Below are positions 25,801-33,109 of a stretch of 64,000 nucleotides of DNA, piece by piece. The notes under the pieces are model-generated. The model was not told the origin of the DNA and ran no database searches. It saw only the letters and a program-made list of their open reading frames with translations. Origin of the DNA: Sandaracinaceae bacterium (lineage in GTDB: Bacteria; Myxococcota_A; Polyangia; Polyangiales; Houyiibacteriaceae); assembly GCA_016706685.1 (NCBI GenBank), contig JADJJE010000011.1, positions 248,001-312,000 of the forward strand, written 5' to 3'. Position numbers and translations under genes: made by a program. The stretch's first letter is position 1. Every line of letters starts with the position of its first letter.

Positions 25801-28056
25801 TCACTCAGCGGCCTGGTTCTTGTTGGCCTCGAGCCAGCGCTGGTAGCTGGCGTGGCAGGCGTCCAAGAAGAGCTGCGCCTCGTCGAGGCACTTGTGGGCG
25901 ATCTCGGCGTTGGCGCCTTCGTAGCGCTTGCTGGCGTGCAGGCCGAGGAAGAAGTGGGCGAACTTGTTGCCCACGTAGGGGTCGTTGAAGAGCCCAGTGT
26001 CCTGCACATGCGTGCGGAACTGGAGCGCCACGTCGTCTGCGTCATCGCGGCACTGCTTGTCGAGGTGCCGCACCAGGGCCTTGGCCGCTGTGACCATGGA
26101 CTGGAACGCGCCCGCCGCCGCGACGGTCGGGTCGCCGCCCTTGGTGTCCAGCACGTCCTGCGCGTTGTGCAGCTCTTGCTCGGCGGCCTGGAGACCGAAC
26201 TCCACGAAGGGCACGATCTCGCCGGCGCACTCGCCGATGCCGATGTCGCCGATGGTGTACTCGCGCGGGTCGCCCCAGTCGCTGTAGAAGCTCTTGTCTT
26301 CCTCGTAGGAGGGGACCACCTGGAGCGGCTTCAGGATGCCGCGGAAGTCCTTCTTGCCCACGCGCCCGATGAACGCCTGGAAAGACTCGCCGGGCTCACG
26401 GTTGGCCACGTAGTGGTCCGTGATGACCTGCACCGTCTTCGGGATGTTCTTGGACGGCACCGCGCCCACGACCATGCCGTACTGCTTGGCGTTCTCGGTC
26501 CACTGGCCGCCGAGCACCACGTTGAAGTGCGGCACCTTGCGGCCGCCGGCGGCGCGGCTGATGCCGGTGAAGCCGATGTCCGCCACGTGGTGCTGACCGC
26601 AGCTGTTGAAGCAGCCGCTCGACTTGATGCGCAGCTCGCGCACCTGCGTGTCCAGCGTGTCTTCCACCAGCGTGAGGCGCTTCTTGAGCTCGGCGGTGAG
26701 CCCGCGCGACGACGAGATGCCCAGCTTGCAGGTGTCCGTGCCGGGGCACGAGGTCATGTCCGAGATGGTGCCTGCGCCCGCCTCGGCGAAGCCGATGGCC
26801 GACAAGCGCTCCCAGAACGCGATGGCGTCCGTGCCGCTCAGCCAGCGCATGGCCAGGTTCTGCTCCACGGTGCAGCGGATGCCGTCGCCCGTGTAGTCAC
26901 GCGCGAGGTCCGCGATCAAGCGCGCCTGACGCGAGGTGAAGTCCCCCAACGGCAGCTTGATGACGGCGGTGTAGTAGCCCTCTTGCACCTGCGGCTTGAG
27001 GTTGTACTTGGCCCACTTCAGGAAGGCCGCGGGGCCCTCGGTGGGCAGCGCGCCCGCCGGGCGGATGGGCTTCTCGTCCAGGCGATGCAGGTCCGTGAGG
27101 TTCTCGGTCCAGCGCTCGTCCACACGCAGGCCTTCGCGCTCCACCTGCACCAGGCGCTTGAACTCGTCGAGGCCCAGCTTGTCCACCAGGAACTTGATGC
27201 GGGCGCGGGCGCGGCTCTGCTTCTCACCGAGGCGCGCGAAGACACGCGCCACGGCCTGCGACAGCGGCAGCAGCTCTTCGGCCGGGCAGAACTCGGCCAG
27301 CACCTTGGCCTCCACGGGCACGGCGCCGAGGCCACCGCCCACCACCACCTTGAAGCCGCGCTGGCCGTCCACGATCTTGGCCACCGCGCCGAGGTCGTGG
27401 AAGGTGACGAGGCCGCACGGGTTGTCGTGGCAGCCGCTGAACGCGATCTTGAACTTGCGCCCGAAGTCCTGCACGTCGGGGTGACCCAGGAAGTACTTCA
27501 TGCACGCGTCGGCGTACGGGGTGACGTCGAAGCTCTCGGTGCTGCACACGCCCGAGTACTCGCAGGCGGTCACGTTGCGCACGCTGTTGCCGCACGCCTC
27601 GCGCGTGGTGATGCCCACGGCCGCCAGGCGCCGCATCATGTCCGGCGTGTCCTCGATGTGGATGTAGTGGAGCTGGATGTCCTGGCGCGTGGTGATGTGC
27701 AGGATGGTGTCCGAGTACTCCTCGGCCAGCTCCGCGTGCACCTCGAGCTGCTTGATGGACAAGCGCCCCATGGGGATCTTGATGCGCATCATGCCGGGCG
27801 CGTCCCACTGCGTGTCCGGGCCCTTGGTGAGCGGCTGCGGGAACGTGAGCGTGCGCTGCTCGATGCCGTCGCTGCGCAGGCCGTTGTCGTAGCGCTGGCC
27901 GTAGGCGCCGCGGCGCAGGCGCGTCTCGGCGAAGAACTTGTCGTCCAGCTTGCCTTGCTTCTTGAGATCGATCTGGCCCTCGAACGTGTCGATCTCCAGG
28001 GTCATCTCGGGGGACATCTCACCGCTCAGGCGGTCTTTCCAGGACGGGGCGCTCAT
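25801..28056 (-). CDS. siroheme [4Fe-4S] nitrite/sulfite reductase
   Basis: Six-electron reductase for nitrite to ammonium or sulfite to sulfide, 751 aa. Two ferredoxin-like half-domains and two siroheme/[4Fe-4S] domains are visible. HITTRQDIQLHYI and RNVTACEYSGVC are in the first repeat. The cluster-binding cysteines are in TSCPGTDTCKLGI (~435-445) and SGCFNSCGQHHVAD (~479-492), so all four ligands are present. The last ~150 residues (from about 605, FGLQAAEQELHNAQDVL) are an extra helical domain not found in CysI or NirA; its FFLGLH and EAQLFLDACHASYQRW segments resemble HEPN-type helical bundles. It cannot be told from sequence whether nitrite or sulfite is preferred. Start fixed by CAGGAG six bases upstream. 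Confidence 0.88.
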   Translation of the reverse strand: MSAPSWKDRLSGEMSPEMTLEIDTFEGQIDLKKQGKLDDKFFAETRLRRGAYGQRYDNGLRSDGIEQRTLTFPQPLTKGPDTQWDAPGMMRIKIPMGRLSIKQLEVHAELAEEYSDTILHITTRQDIQLHYIHIEDTPDMMRRLAAVGITTREACGNSVRNVTACEYSGVCSTESFDVTPYADACMKYFLGHPDVQDFGRKFKIAFSGCHDNPCGLVTFHDLGAVAKIVDGQRGFKVVVGGGLGAVPVEAKVLAEFCPAEELLPLSQAVARVFARLGEKQSRARARIKFLVDKLGLDEFKRLVQVEREGLRVDERWTENLTDLHRLDEKPIRPAGALPTEGPAAFLKWAKYNLKPQVQEGYYTAVIKLPLGDFTSRQARLIADLARDYTGDGIRCTVEQNLAMRWLSGTDAIAFWERLSAIGFAEAGAGTISDMTSCPGTDTCKLGISSSRGLTAELKKRLTLVEDTLDTQVRELRIKSSGCFNSCGQHHVADIGFTGISRAAGGRKVPHFNVVLGGQWTENAKQYGMVVGAVPSKNIPKTVQVITDHYVANREPGESFQAFIGRVGKKDFRGILKPLQVVPSYEEDKSFYSDWGDPREYTIGDIGIGECAGEIVPFVEFGLQAAEQELHNAQDVLDTKGGDPTVAAAGAFQSMVTAAKALVRHLDKQCRDDADDVALQFRTHVQDTGLFNDPYVGNKFAHFFLGLHASKRYEGANAEIAHKCLDEAQLFLDACHASYQRWLEANKNQAAE

Positions 28057-28100
28057 CTCGAACTCCTGTTGCGCGGCGGGTTCTCTGCCGATGGGGGGGA

Positions 28101-28128
28101 ACTATTCACGAGTTTACCCCGCCGTCAA
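28101..28128 (-). promoter_or_regulatory. predicted promoter of the nitrite/sulfite reductase operon
   Basis: Reading on the minus strand: TTGACG (28128-28123), 16-bp spacer, AATAGT (28106-28101). This gives a leader of ~38 bases with a CAGGAG Shine-Dalgarno sequence. Confidence 0.55.
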
Positions 28129-28154
28129 GTCAACAATGGCGTTTCGCCCGTCAT

Positions 28155-28175
28155 ATCCTGGCGTTCTTCGAGGAT
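28155..28175 (-). promoter_or_regulatory. LysR-type T-N11-A box upstream of the reductase promoter
   Basis: ATCCT (28155-28159), 11 bases, AGGAT (28171-28175), an exact inverted repeat with T-N11-A spacing. It is centred about 70 bases upstream of the predicted transcription start, the classical place for a LysR-type activator such as CysB. No lysR gene lies in the window. Confidence 0.5.
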
Positions 28176-28333
28176 TTAGGTGCGATTATACCTTACTAAA
28201 ACAATCAAGTACTCACGAAGAGACGATCGTGGCGCAGTACATACATCGGCATACTTAGACCTACTCATTGTCGACTTTGCGCAACTCGACACCGCTTGGT
28301 GATGTGGTTCCGCGCTATGGTGGCCCCGTCTCG

Positions 28334-29929
28334 ATGAAGCCCGATCGCGACCCACCGCCAAACATCTTTTGCGTGCACTGCCGCGAGCAGCACCCGCGCG
28401 CGTGGACGCACTGCCCCAACTCCGGTAAGGCGCTTCACACACAGGACCGCTGGCTGGGCGCCACCATCGCGTCGCGTTACCGGGTGGAGTCCATCATCGG
28501 GCGCGGCGGCATGGGCGTGGTCTACAGCGCGCGGCGGGACACCGGCGAGCGCGTGGCCATCAAGTGCCTGCACCCCGAGATCGCCGAGAACGGCGAGGCC
28601 ATCCGGCGCTTCCAGCGCGAGGCGCGCACGGCGGGGGCCACCCAGCACACCAACGTGGTCACCGTGCTGGACGCTGGGGTCCAGGGCGGCGCCCCGTACA
28701 TCGTCATGGAGTACCTCGAGGGTGAGCCGCTCTCGAAGCGCCTGGTGCGCACGCGTGCACTGTCGCCGCACGTGGCCTGCCAGCTCATGCATCAGGTGCT
28801 GCTGGGGCTGGGCGCCGTGCACCGCGCGGGCGTCATCCATCGTGACCTCAAGCCGGCCAACGTGTTCCTGAGCTCCACCCTGCGCGGCGAGGTGCGGGCC
28901 AAGGTCCTGGACTTCGGCGTGTCCATGTGGAGCGACGCCGACGCCAGCGAGACCAAGCTCACCCGCACCGGCGTGCTCATGGGCACGCCCAGCTACATGA
29001 GCCCCGAGCAGGCCCGAGGGAACCCCCGCTTCGACCACCGCGCGGACCTCTACTCGGTGGCGGCCATGCTCTACGAGTGCATCGCGGGCCAGCTGCCGCA
29101 CGTGCGGTCCAACTACCACGCGCTGCTGCTGGCCATCGTGGAGGGCAAGCCCGCGCCGCTCGAGTCCACCGTGGCCATCCTGCCCAAGGGGCTCTCGGAG
29201 GTGGTGCACCGCGGTCTCGCCGTGGACCCCGACCAGCGCTACGCCGACGCCGAGGAGTTCGCGCGCGCGCTGACGCCGTACCTCACCCTCACGCGGCAGA
29301 GCGACGCCACGCCGGCACCCGCGGTGCGCCGGTCACGGGACTCGGGCGTCACCATCGCGCGCGATCCGCGGCCCACCAGCGAGCCGCACGTGTCGCAGAC
29401 CGTGTCCTTGGGCGCCATGCGCTTCCTGCAGAACGAGTACGGTCCGGCCGCCGTGGCCGAGCTGCTCACGCGCCTCCCCAGCGCGCACGCCACCCTGCTC
29501 ATCGACGGGTCGCCCAACCTGCGCTGCCCCGCCAGCGTGTGCGACGCGCTGCTCAACGAGGCCGAGATCGAGTTCGGGGCGGGCGCCATGAGCCTCTCGC
29601 GCGCCATCGGCGCCGAGATCGCGGACTCGGCGGCCACGCGCACGCTGCGCTGGGTGCGTGCGTTGACCACCCAGGAGCTCGTCGTGCGGTTCCCCGAGGT
29701 GTGGTCGGATCTGTTCGACTTCGGTCGCGTGTCGGTCATGCCGGTGGGCCCCACGCGCTGCCGCATCGACGTCACCGAAGCACACCCCGAGTCACCGGCA
29801 CGCGACGCCATGATGGCGGGCGTGTTCGGCCGCCTGCTGACCATCACGGGCGCCCGCAGCGTGGACGTGTACGCAGCCAATGGCATCGACCGCGGCGCTA
29901 CGATCTACCGCGCCGGCTGGATGCCGTAG
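28334..29929 (+). CDS. Ser/Thr protein kinase with N-terminal Cys motif and C-terminal DUF-like domain
   Basis: 531 aa. The first 30 residues hold C13-x2-C16-x10-C27 (FCVHCREQH...HCP), a degenerate zinc-ribbon with one ligand short. The kinase domain (~45-315) has GRGGMGVVYSA, VAIKCL, HRDLKPANVF (~168), DFGVSMW (~193) and GTPSYMSPEQ, so it should be active. There is no transmembrane helix. After a linker the C-terminal ~170 residues (362-531, MRFLQNEYGPAAVAELLTRL...) form an alpha/beta domain. Its layout (AVAELL...LPSAHATLLI, then VWSDLFDFGRVSVMPVGP) is like the paralogous ~180-aa domain family frequent in myxobacteria (TIGR02265-type). A -10-like TATGGT at 28316-28321 supports the ATG at 28334. 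Confidence 0.88.
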   Translation: MKPDRDPPPNIFCVHCREQHPRAWTHCPNSGKALHTQDRWLGATIASRYRVESIIGRGGMGVVYSARRDTGERVAIKCLHPEIAENGEAIRRFQREARTAGATQHTNVVTVLDAGVQGGAPYIVMEYLEGEPLSKRLVRTRALSPHVACQLMHQVLLGLGAVHRAGVIHRDLKPANVFLSSTLRGEVRAKVLDFGVSMWSDADASETKLTRTGVLMGTPSYMSPEQARGNPRFDHRADLYSVAAMLYECIAGQLPHVRSNYHALLLAIVEGKPAPLESTVAILPKGLSEVVHRGLAVDPDQRYADAEEFARALTPYLTLTRQSDATPAPAVRRSRDSGVTIARDPRPTSEPHVSQTVSLGAMRFLQNEYGPAAVAELLTRLPSAHATLLIDGSPNLRCPASVCDALLNEAEIEFGAGAMSLSRAIGAEIADSAATRTLRWVRALTTQELVVRFPEVWSDLFDFGRVSVMPVGPTRCRIDVTEAHPESPARDAMMAGVFGRLLTITGARSVDVYAANGIDRGATIYRAGWMP

Positions 29930-29978
29930 CTCGCGCGAGCGGATGCTAGGGCGGGGGGGGGCGCTGCCGGGCGGATGC

Positions 29979-31586
29979 TCAGGCCTTGCCGATGCGCGCG
30001 AGGCGCGCCGGGTCCGCCAGGTACTCCTCGTAGCCCATGCCGAGGTCGTAGTAGGTCTTGCTGCCCAGCTCGAGCACGCGCGTGACCAGCGAGTCCACGA
30101 ACTGCACGTCGTGCGAGGCCACGATCAGGCTGCCCTCGAACTTGATGAGCCCGTTGTTGAGCGCCGTGATGGACTCGAGGTCCAAGTGGTTGGTGGGGCC
30201 GTCCAGCAGCAGCACGTTTGGGTCCTGCAGCATGGCGCGCGACAGCATGCAGCGCACCTTCTCGCCGCCCGAGAGCACCGACGCGGACTTCTGCGACTCT
30301 TCGCCCGAGAAGAGCATGCGACCCAAGAACGCCCGGCAGAAGTTCTCCTCCTGGTTGGCGGAGAACTGACGCATCCAGTCCACCAGGTTGAGCGAGCAGC
30401 CGTCGAAGAACTTGGCGTTGTCGCGCGGCAGGATGCCCAGGTTCACCGAGCTGCCGAAGCGGTAGGTGCCCGCGTCGGGCTTCATGTCGCCCGCCAGGAT
30501 CTGCATGAACGCGTTCACGGCGCTGTCGTTGCCCGTGATGGCCATCTTCTCGCCGCGGCTGAGCGTGAAGCGCACGTCCTCGAAGAGCAGCTCGCCATCC
30601 AGCGTCTTGGTGAGGCCGTCCACGAAGAGCACGTCCTTGCCCAGCTGACGCTCGGTCTTGAAGATGATGTACGGGTACTTGCGCGAGGACGGCTTGATGT
30701 CGTCCAGCGTGATCTTGTCCAGCTGCGAGCGGCGCGAGCTGGCCTGACGCGACTTGCTGGCGTTGGCGCTGAAGCGCTGAATGAAGGCCTGCAGCTCCTT
30801 CATCTTGTCGGTCTTCTTGGCGTTGGCTTCCTGCTTCTGGCGCAGGGCCAGCTGGCTGGTCTCGTACCAGAAGGTGTAGTTGCCGCTGAAGAGCTGCACC
30901 TTCTGGTAGTCCACGTCCGCGATGTGCGTGCAGACCTTGTCGAGGAAGTGACGGTCGTGGGAGACCACCACCACCGTGTTCTGGAAGCGCAGCAGGAACT
31001 CCTCGAGCCACAGGATGGTGTCCACGTCCAAGTGGTTGGTGGGCTCGTCCAGCAGCAGGATGTCGGGGTTGCCGAAGAGGGCCTGCGCCAAGAGCACGCG
31101 CACCTTCTCGCTGTCCTCGAGGTCCTTCACCAGCTTCTGGTGACGCGCGTCGGGGATGCCCAGCTCGCTCAGCAGCTGCGCCGCGTTGGACTCGGCGTCC
31201 CAGCCCTGCAGGTCCGCGAACTCCGTCTCCAGCTCCGCCGCGCGCACGCCGTCTTCGTCGCTGAACTCCCCCTTGGCGTAGATGGCGTCCTTCTCCACGC
31301 TGATCTCGAAGAGGCGCTTGTGCCCCATGATCACGGCGTTGAGGGCGGTCACCTCGTTGTAGGAGAAGTGGTCCTGCTTCAGCACGCTGAGACGCGCGCC
31401 CGGAGGGATGACCACCTTGCCCGAGCTCGGCTCGAGCTCGCCCGAGAGGCAGCGCAGGAAGGTGGACTTGCCGGCTCCGTTGGCCCCGATGAGGCCGTAG
31501 CAGTTCCCGGGGGTGAACTTGATGTCCACGCTCTCGAAGAGGGGGCGGCTGCCGAAGGAGAGGGAGAGGTTTTCGGTGGAGATCAT
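29979..31586 (-). CDS. ykpA: ABC-F family protein, YkpA/YbiT type, with degenerate second ATPase site
   Basis: 535 aa, soluble, two ABC domains joined by a helical linker (FIQRFSANASKSRQASSRR, ~268-290). ABC-F proteins act on ribosomes. The first site is intact (GANGAGKSTFLRCL at ~34, LLLDEPTNHLDV). The first signature segment lacks LSGG, as in YkpA and YbiT. In the second domain the Walker A is GNDSAVNAFM (~352), with no Lys; a degenerate Walker A here is also seen in B. subtilis YkpA. In addition the Walker B/catalytic region reads LLLDGPTNHLD (~456), so the catalytic Glu is Gly. The signature LSGGEKVRCML remains. The second site would bind but not hydrolyse ATP, if it binds at all. It is transcribed after the tRNA-Glu terminator. 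Confidence 0.9.
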   Translation of the reverse strand: MISTENLSLSFGSRPLFESVDIKFTPGNCYGLIGANGAGKSTFLRCLSGELEPSSGKVVIPPGARLSVLKQDHFSYNEVTALNAVIMGHKRLFEISVEKDAIYAKGEFSDEDGVRAAELETEFADLQGWDAESNAAQLLSELGIPDARHQKLVKDLEDSEKVRVLLAQALFGNPDILLLDEPTNHLDVDTILWLEEFLLRFQNTVVVVSHDRHFLDKVCTHIADVDYQKVQLFSGNYTFWYETSQLALRQKQEANAKKTDKMKELQAFIQRFSANASKSRQASSRRSQLDKITLDDIKPSSRKYPYIIFKTERQLGKDVLFVDGLTKTLDGELLFEDVRFTLSRGEKMAITGNDSAVNAFMQILAGDMKPDAGTYRFGSSVNLGILPRDNAKFFDGCSLNLVDWMRQFSANQEENFCRAFLGRMLFSGEESQKSASVLSGGEKVRCMLSRAMLQDPNVLLLDGPTNHLDLESITALNNGLIKFEGSLIVASHDVQFVDSLVTRVLELGSKTYYDLGMGYEEYLADPARLARIGKA

Positions 31587-31606
31587 GATGCGCTCGGAAA
31601 AGAAAA

Positions 31607-31638
31607 CAGGCCCGACGCGGTTGGATGCGTCGGGCCTG
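31607..31638 (-). terminator. intrinsic terminator of the tRNA-Gln/tRNA-Glu operon
   Basis: Perfect 12-bp stem (31607-31618 with 31627-31638), 8-base loop, followed on the minus strand by TTTTCTTTT. It lies between tRNA-Glu and the ABC-F gene. Confidence 0.92.
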
Positions 31639-31644
31639 CTTGGG

Positions 31645-31719
31645 TGGTGACCCCAACGAGACTTGAACTCGTGTTACCGGCGTGAGAGGCCGATGTCCTA
31701 ACCACTAGACGATGGGGCC
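31645..31719 (-). tRNA. tRNA-Glu (anticodon CTC), CCA encoded
   Basis: On the minus strand the acceptor stem GGCCCCA/TGGGGTC is closed with one G-T pair. The anticodon stem-loop TCGGC-CTCTCAC-GCCGG gives CTC. The GAGTTCAAGTCTC T-arm and discriminator A are followed by an encoded CCA (31647-31645). It is the second tRNA of a two-gene operon. Confidence 0.95.
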
Positions 31720-31728
31720 AGCTTGGAA

Positions 31729-31756
31729 GCTGCGAGCCCTTATAGGGGCTCGCAGC
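31729..31756 (-). other. 11-bp hairpin between tRNA-Gln and tRNA-Glu
   Basis: GCTGCGAGCCC (31729-31739) pairs perfectly with GGGCTCGCAGC (31746-31756), with a TTATAG-type loop and no T-run. As it lies in the tRNA spacer it is best explained as a processing element for ribonucleases, not a terminator. Confidence 0.6.
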
Positions 31757-31770
31757 GAAAGAGCAAGCTG

Positions 31771-31841
31771 CTCGGGGACAAGGATTCGAACCTCGATAGC
31801 CAGAACCAGAAACTGGCGTCCTGCCGTTAGACGATCCCCGA
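31771..31841 (-). tRNA. tRNA-Gln (anticodon CTG)
   Basis: On the minus strand the acceptor stem TCGGGGA/TCCCCGA begins with the U1-A72 pair typical of tRNA-Gln. The anticodon loop TTCTGGT gives CTG, the T-arm is GAGGTTCGAATCCTT and the discriminator base is G. No CCA is encoded. It is the first gene of the tRNA operon. Confidence 0.93.
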
Positions 31842-31883
31842 ATGTCAACACCCAGGAGGCCCTAGGGGCCCTGCGAGGAGCGG

Positions 31884-31911
31884 ACTATAGTCAGAACGTC
31901 CTCGGGAGCAA
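31884..31911 (-). promoter_or_regulatory. promoter of the tRNA-Gln/tRNA-Glu operon
   Basis: Minus strand: TTGCTC (31911-31906), 16-bp spacer, TATAGT (31889-31884). The -10 hexamer is the best match to consensus in the window. Confidence 0.65.
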
Positions 31912-32220
31912 GCCCTTGGGCCTACTTTTTCGGCGGCGGCTCGGGGGTGGTGGCTGGCTCGCGATGGTGGGGGCGTGATCGAGGGGGCGGGGGCGGGGCA
32001 GGCCTCGCGGCGGGGCCGGTCGCGCTGGCGCTCCCTCGGGTGCCTCCGCCCATTTCGGCGCGTCGGGGGGGGGGGGGGGCGGGGGGGGGGGGCGCGGTGC
32101 GGGGCGGGGCGGGGTGGGGGCGGGCGCGGGGGGCCGGGGGCCGCGCGGTGCCCCGCCCTCCCTCACGATCACCTCGCCCCAAGCCAAGGAGGAGGAGTTA
32201 GAGCGTAGTTGGAGTGAGTG
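31912..32220. other. G-rich low-complexity tract with 15-G and 12-G runs; no gene assigned
   Basis: About 300 bases of very strand-biased sequence. G runs of 15 (32065-32079) and 12 (32081-32092) are separated by one C, and GGGGCGGGGC-type repeats follow. All frames are Pro/Gly/Arg low-complexity. On the minus strand one frame ends as TTPEPPPKK before a TAG at 31919-31921, which could be the true tail of a proline-rich protein whose start is lost. The runs may be base-calling or assembly artefacts, or could form G-quadruplexes. I therefore give no coding call. Confidence 0.6.
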
Positions 32221-32222
32221 AA

Positions 32223-32251
32223 TCGCCATTCAGTACGAGACGCGCTATGGT
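32223..32251 (+). promoter_or_regulatory. predicted near-leaderless promoter of the MoxR gene
   Basis: TCGCCA (32223-32228), 17-bp spacer, TATGGT (32246-32251), then 9 bases to the ATG at 32261. No Shine-Dalgarno sequence is present in that gap. Confidence 0.45.
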
Positions 32252-32260
32252 GCCCAGCGC

Positions 32261-33103
32261 ATGACCCAAGACTTCGCCCGCTTCAACGGTACCGATACCT
32301 ACCTGACCAGCGATGCCCTCAAGGCGTCCGTGAACTGTGCGCTGCTGCTGGAGCGCCCGCTGCTGGTGCGTGGCGAGCCGGGCACGGGCAAGACGCTCTT
32401 GGCCGAGGCCGCCGCCGAAGCGCTGGGGCTCGAGCTGGTGCGCTGGCACGTGAAGAGCACCACGCGCGCGCAGGACGGCCTCTATGTCTACGACACCGTG
32501 CAGCGCCTGTACGACTCGCGCTTCGGCGACAAGGACGTCAACGACATCTCGCACTACATCAAGCTCGGGCCCATGGGGCGCGCGTTCGACTCGCCCAAGC
32601 GCGTGGTGTTGCTCATCGACGAGATCGACAAGGCGGACATCGAGTTCCCGAACGACCTGCTGCACGAGCTCGATCGGATGCGCTTCTACATCAACGAGAC
32701 GGGCCGTGAGGTGGTCGCGAAGGAGCGCCCGTTCGTCATCATCACGAGCAACGCCGAGAAGGAGCTGCCCGACGCGTTCCTCCGCCGCTGCGTGTTCCAC
32801 TTCATCGACTTCCCGGAGAAGTCGCTCATGAAGGACATCGTGCGGGTGCATCACCCGAAGATCGAAGAGTCGCTGGTGGACCAGGCCATCGAGACGTTCT
32901 TCGAGATCCGCAGCATGACGCGGCTGCGCAAGCGCCCCAGCACCAGCGAGCTGGTGGACTGGATCGCGGTGCTCAAGCGCACCGGCGTGAAGGACGTGCG
33001 CCTCGACCAGAACCTGCCCTTCCTGGGCGCGCTGCTCAAGAAGGAGCAGGACCTCGTGGCGTTCGCGGACCAGCTGGCCGGCGGCCGTCGCTGGAGGAGC
33101 TGA
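32261..33103 (+). CDS. MoxR-type AAA+ ATPase
   Basis: 280 aa, a compact AAA+ chaperone-like ATPase of the MoxR/RavA group. Walker A is GEPGTGKTLLAE (~38), Walker B is VVLLIDEIDKAD (~115), sensor 1 is VIITSNAEKELPDAFLRRC (~160), and the arginine finger lies in FLRRCVF. MoxR proteins work with a von Willebrand factor A protein to insert metals or cofactors into, or mature, a partner complex. The VWA partner is encoded 6 bases downstream. The partner enzyme is not visible here. Confidence 0.9.
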   Translation: MTQDFARFNGTDTYLTSDALKASVNCALLLERPLLVRGEPGTGKTLLAEAAAEALGLELVRWHVKSTTRAQDGLYVYDTVQRLYDSRFGDKDVNDISHYIKLGPMGRAFDSPKRVVLLIDEIDKADIEFPNDLLHELDRMRFYINETGREVVAKERPFVIITSNAEKELPDAFLRRCVFHFIDFPEKSLMKDIVRVHHPKIEESLVDQAIETFFEIRSMTRLRKRPSTSELVDWIAVLKRTGVKDVRLDQNLPFLGALLKKEQDLVAFADQLAGGRRWRS

Positions 33104-33109
33104 GCCCGC

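Noticed and set aside
25852..28179. 775-aa plus-strand frame
   Set aside because: Shadow of the siroheme reductase, with a His/Val/Leu/Glu/Arg-rich composition typical of antisense GC-rich frames.
29905..31656. 583-aa minus-strand frame overlapping the ABC-F gene
   Set aside because: It overlaps the real ABC-F frame and has none of its motifs.
31912..32220. A proline-rich protein gene on the minus strand
   Set aside because: Frames are low-complexity and broken by poly-G runs; only the TTPEPPPKK end looks protein-like.
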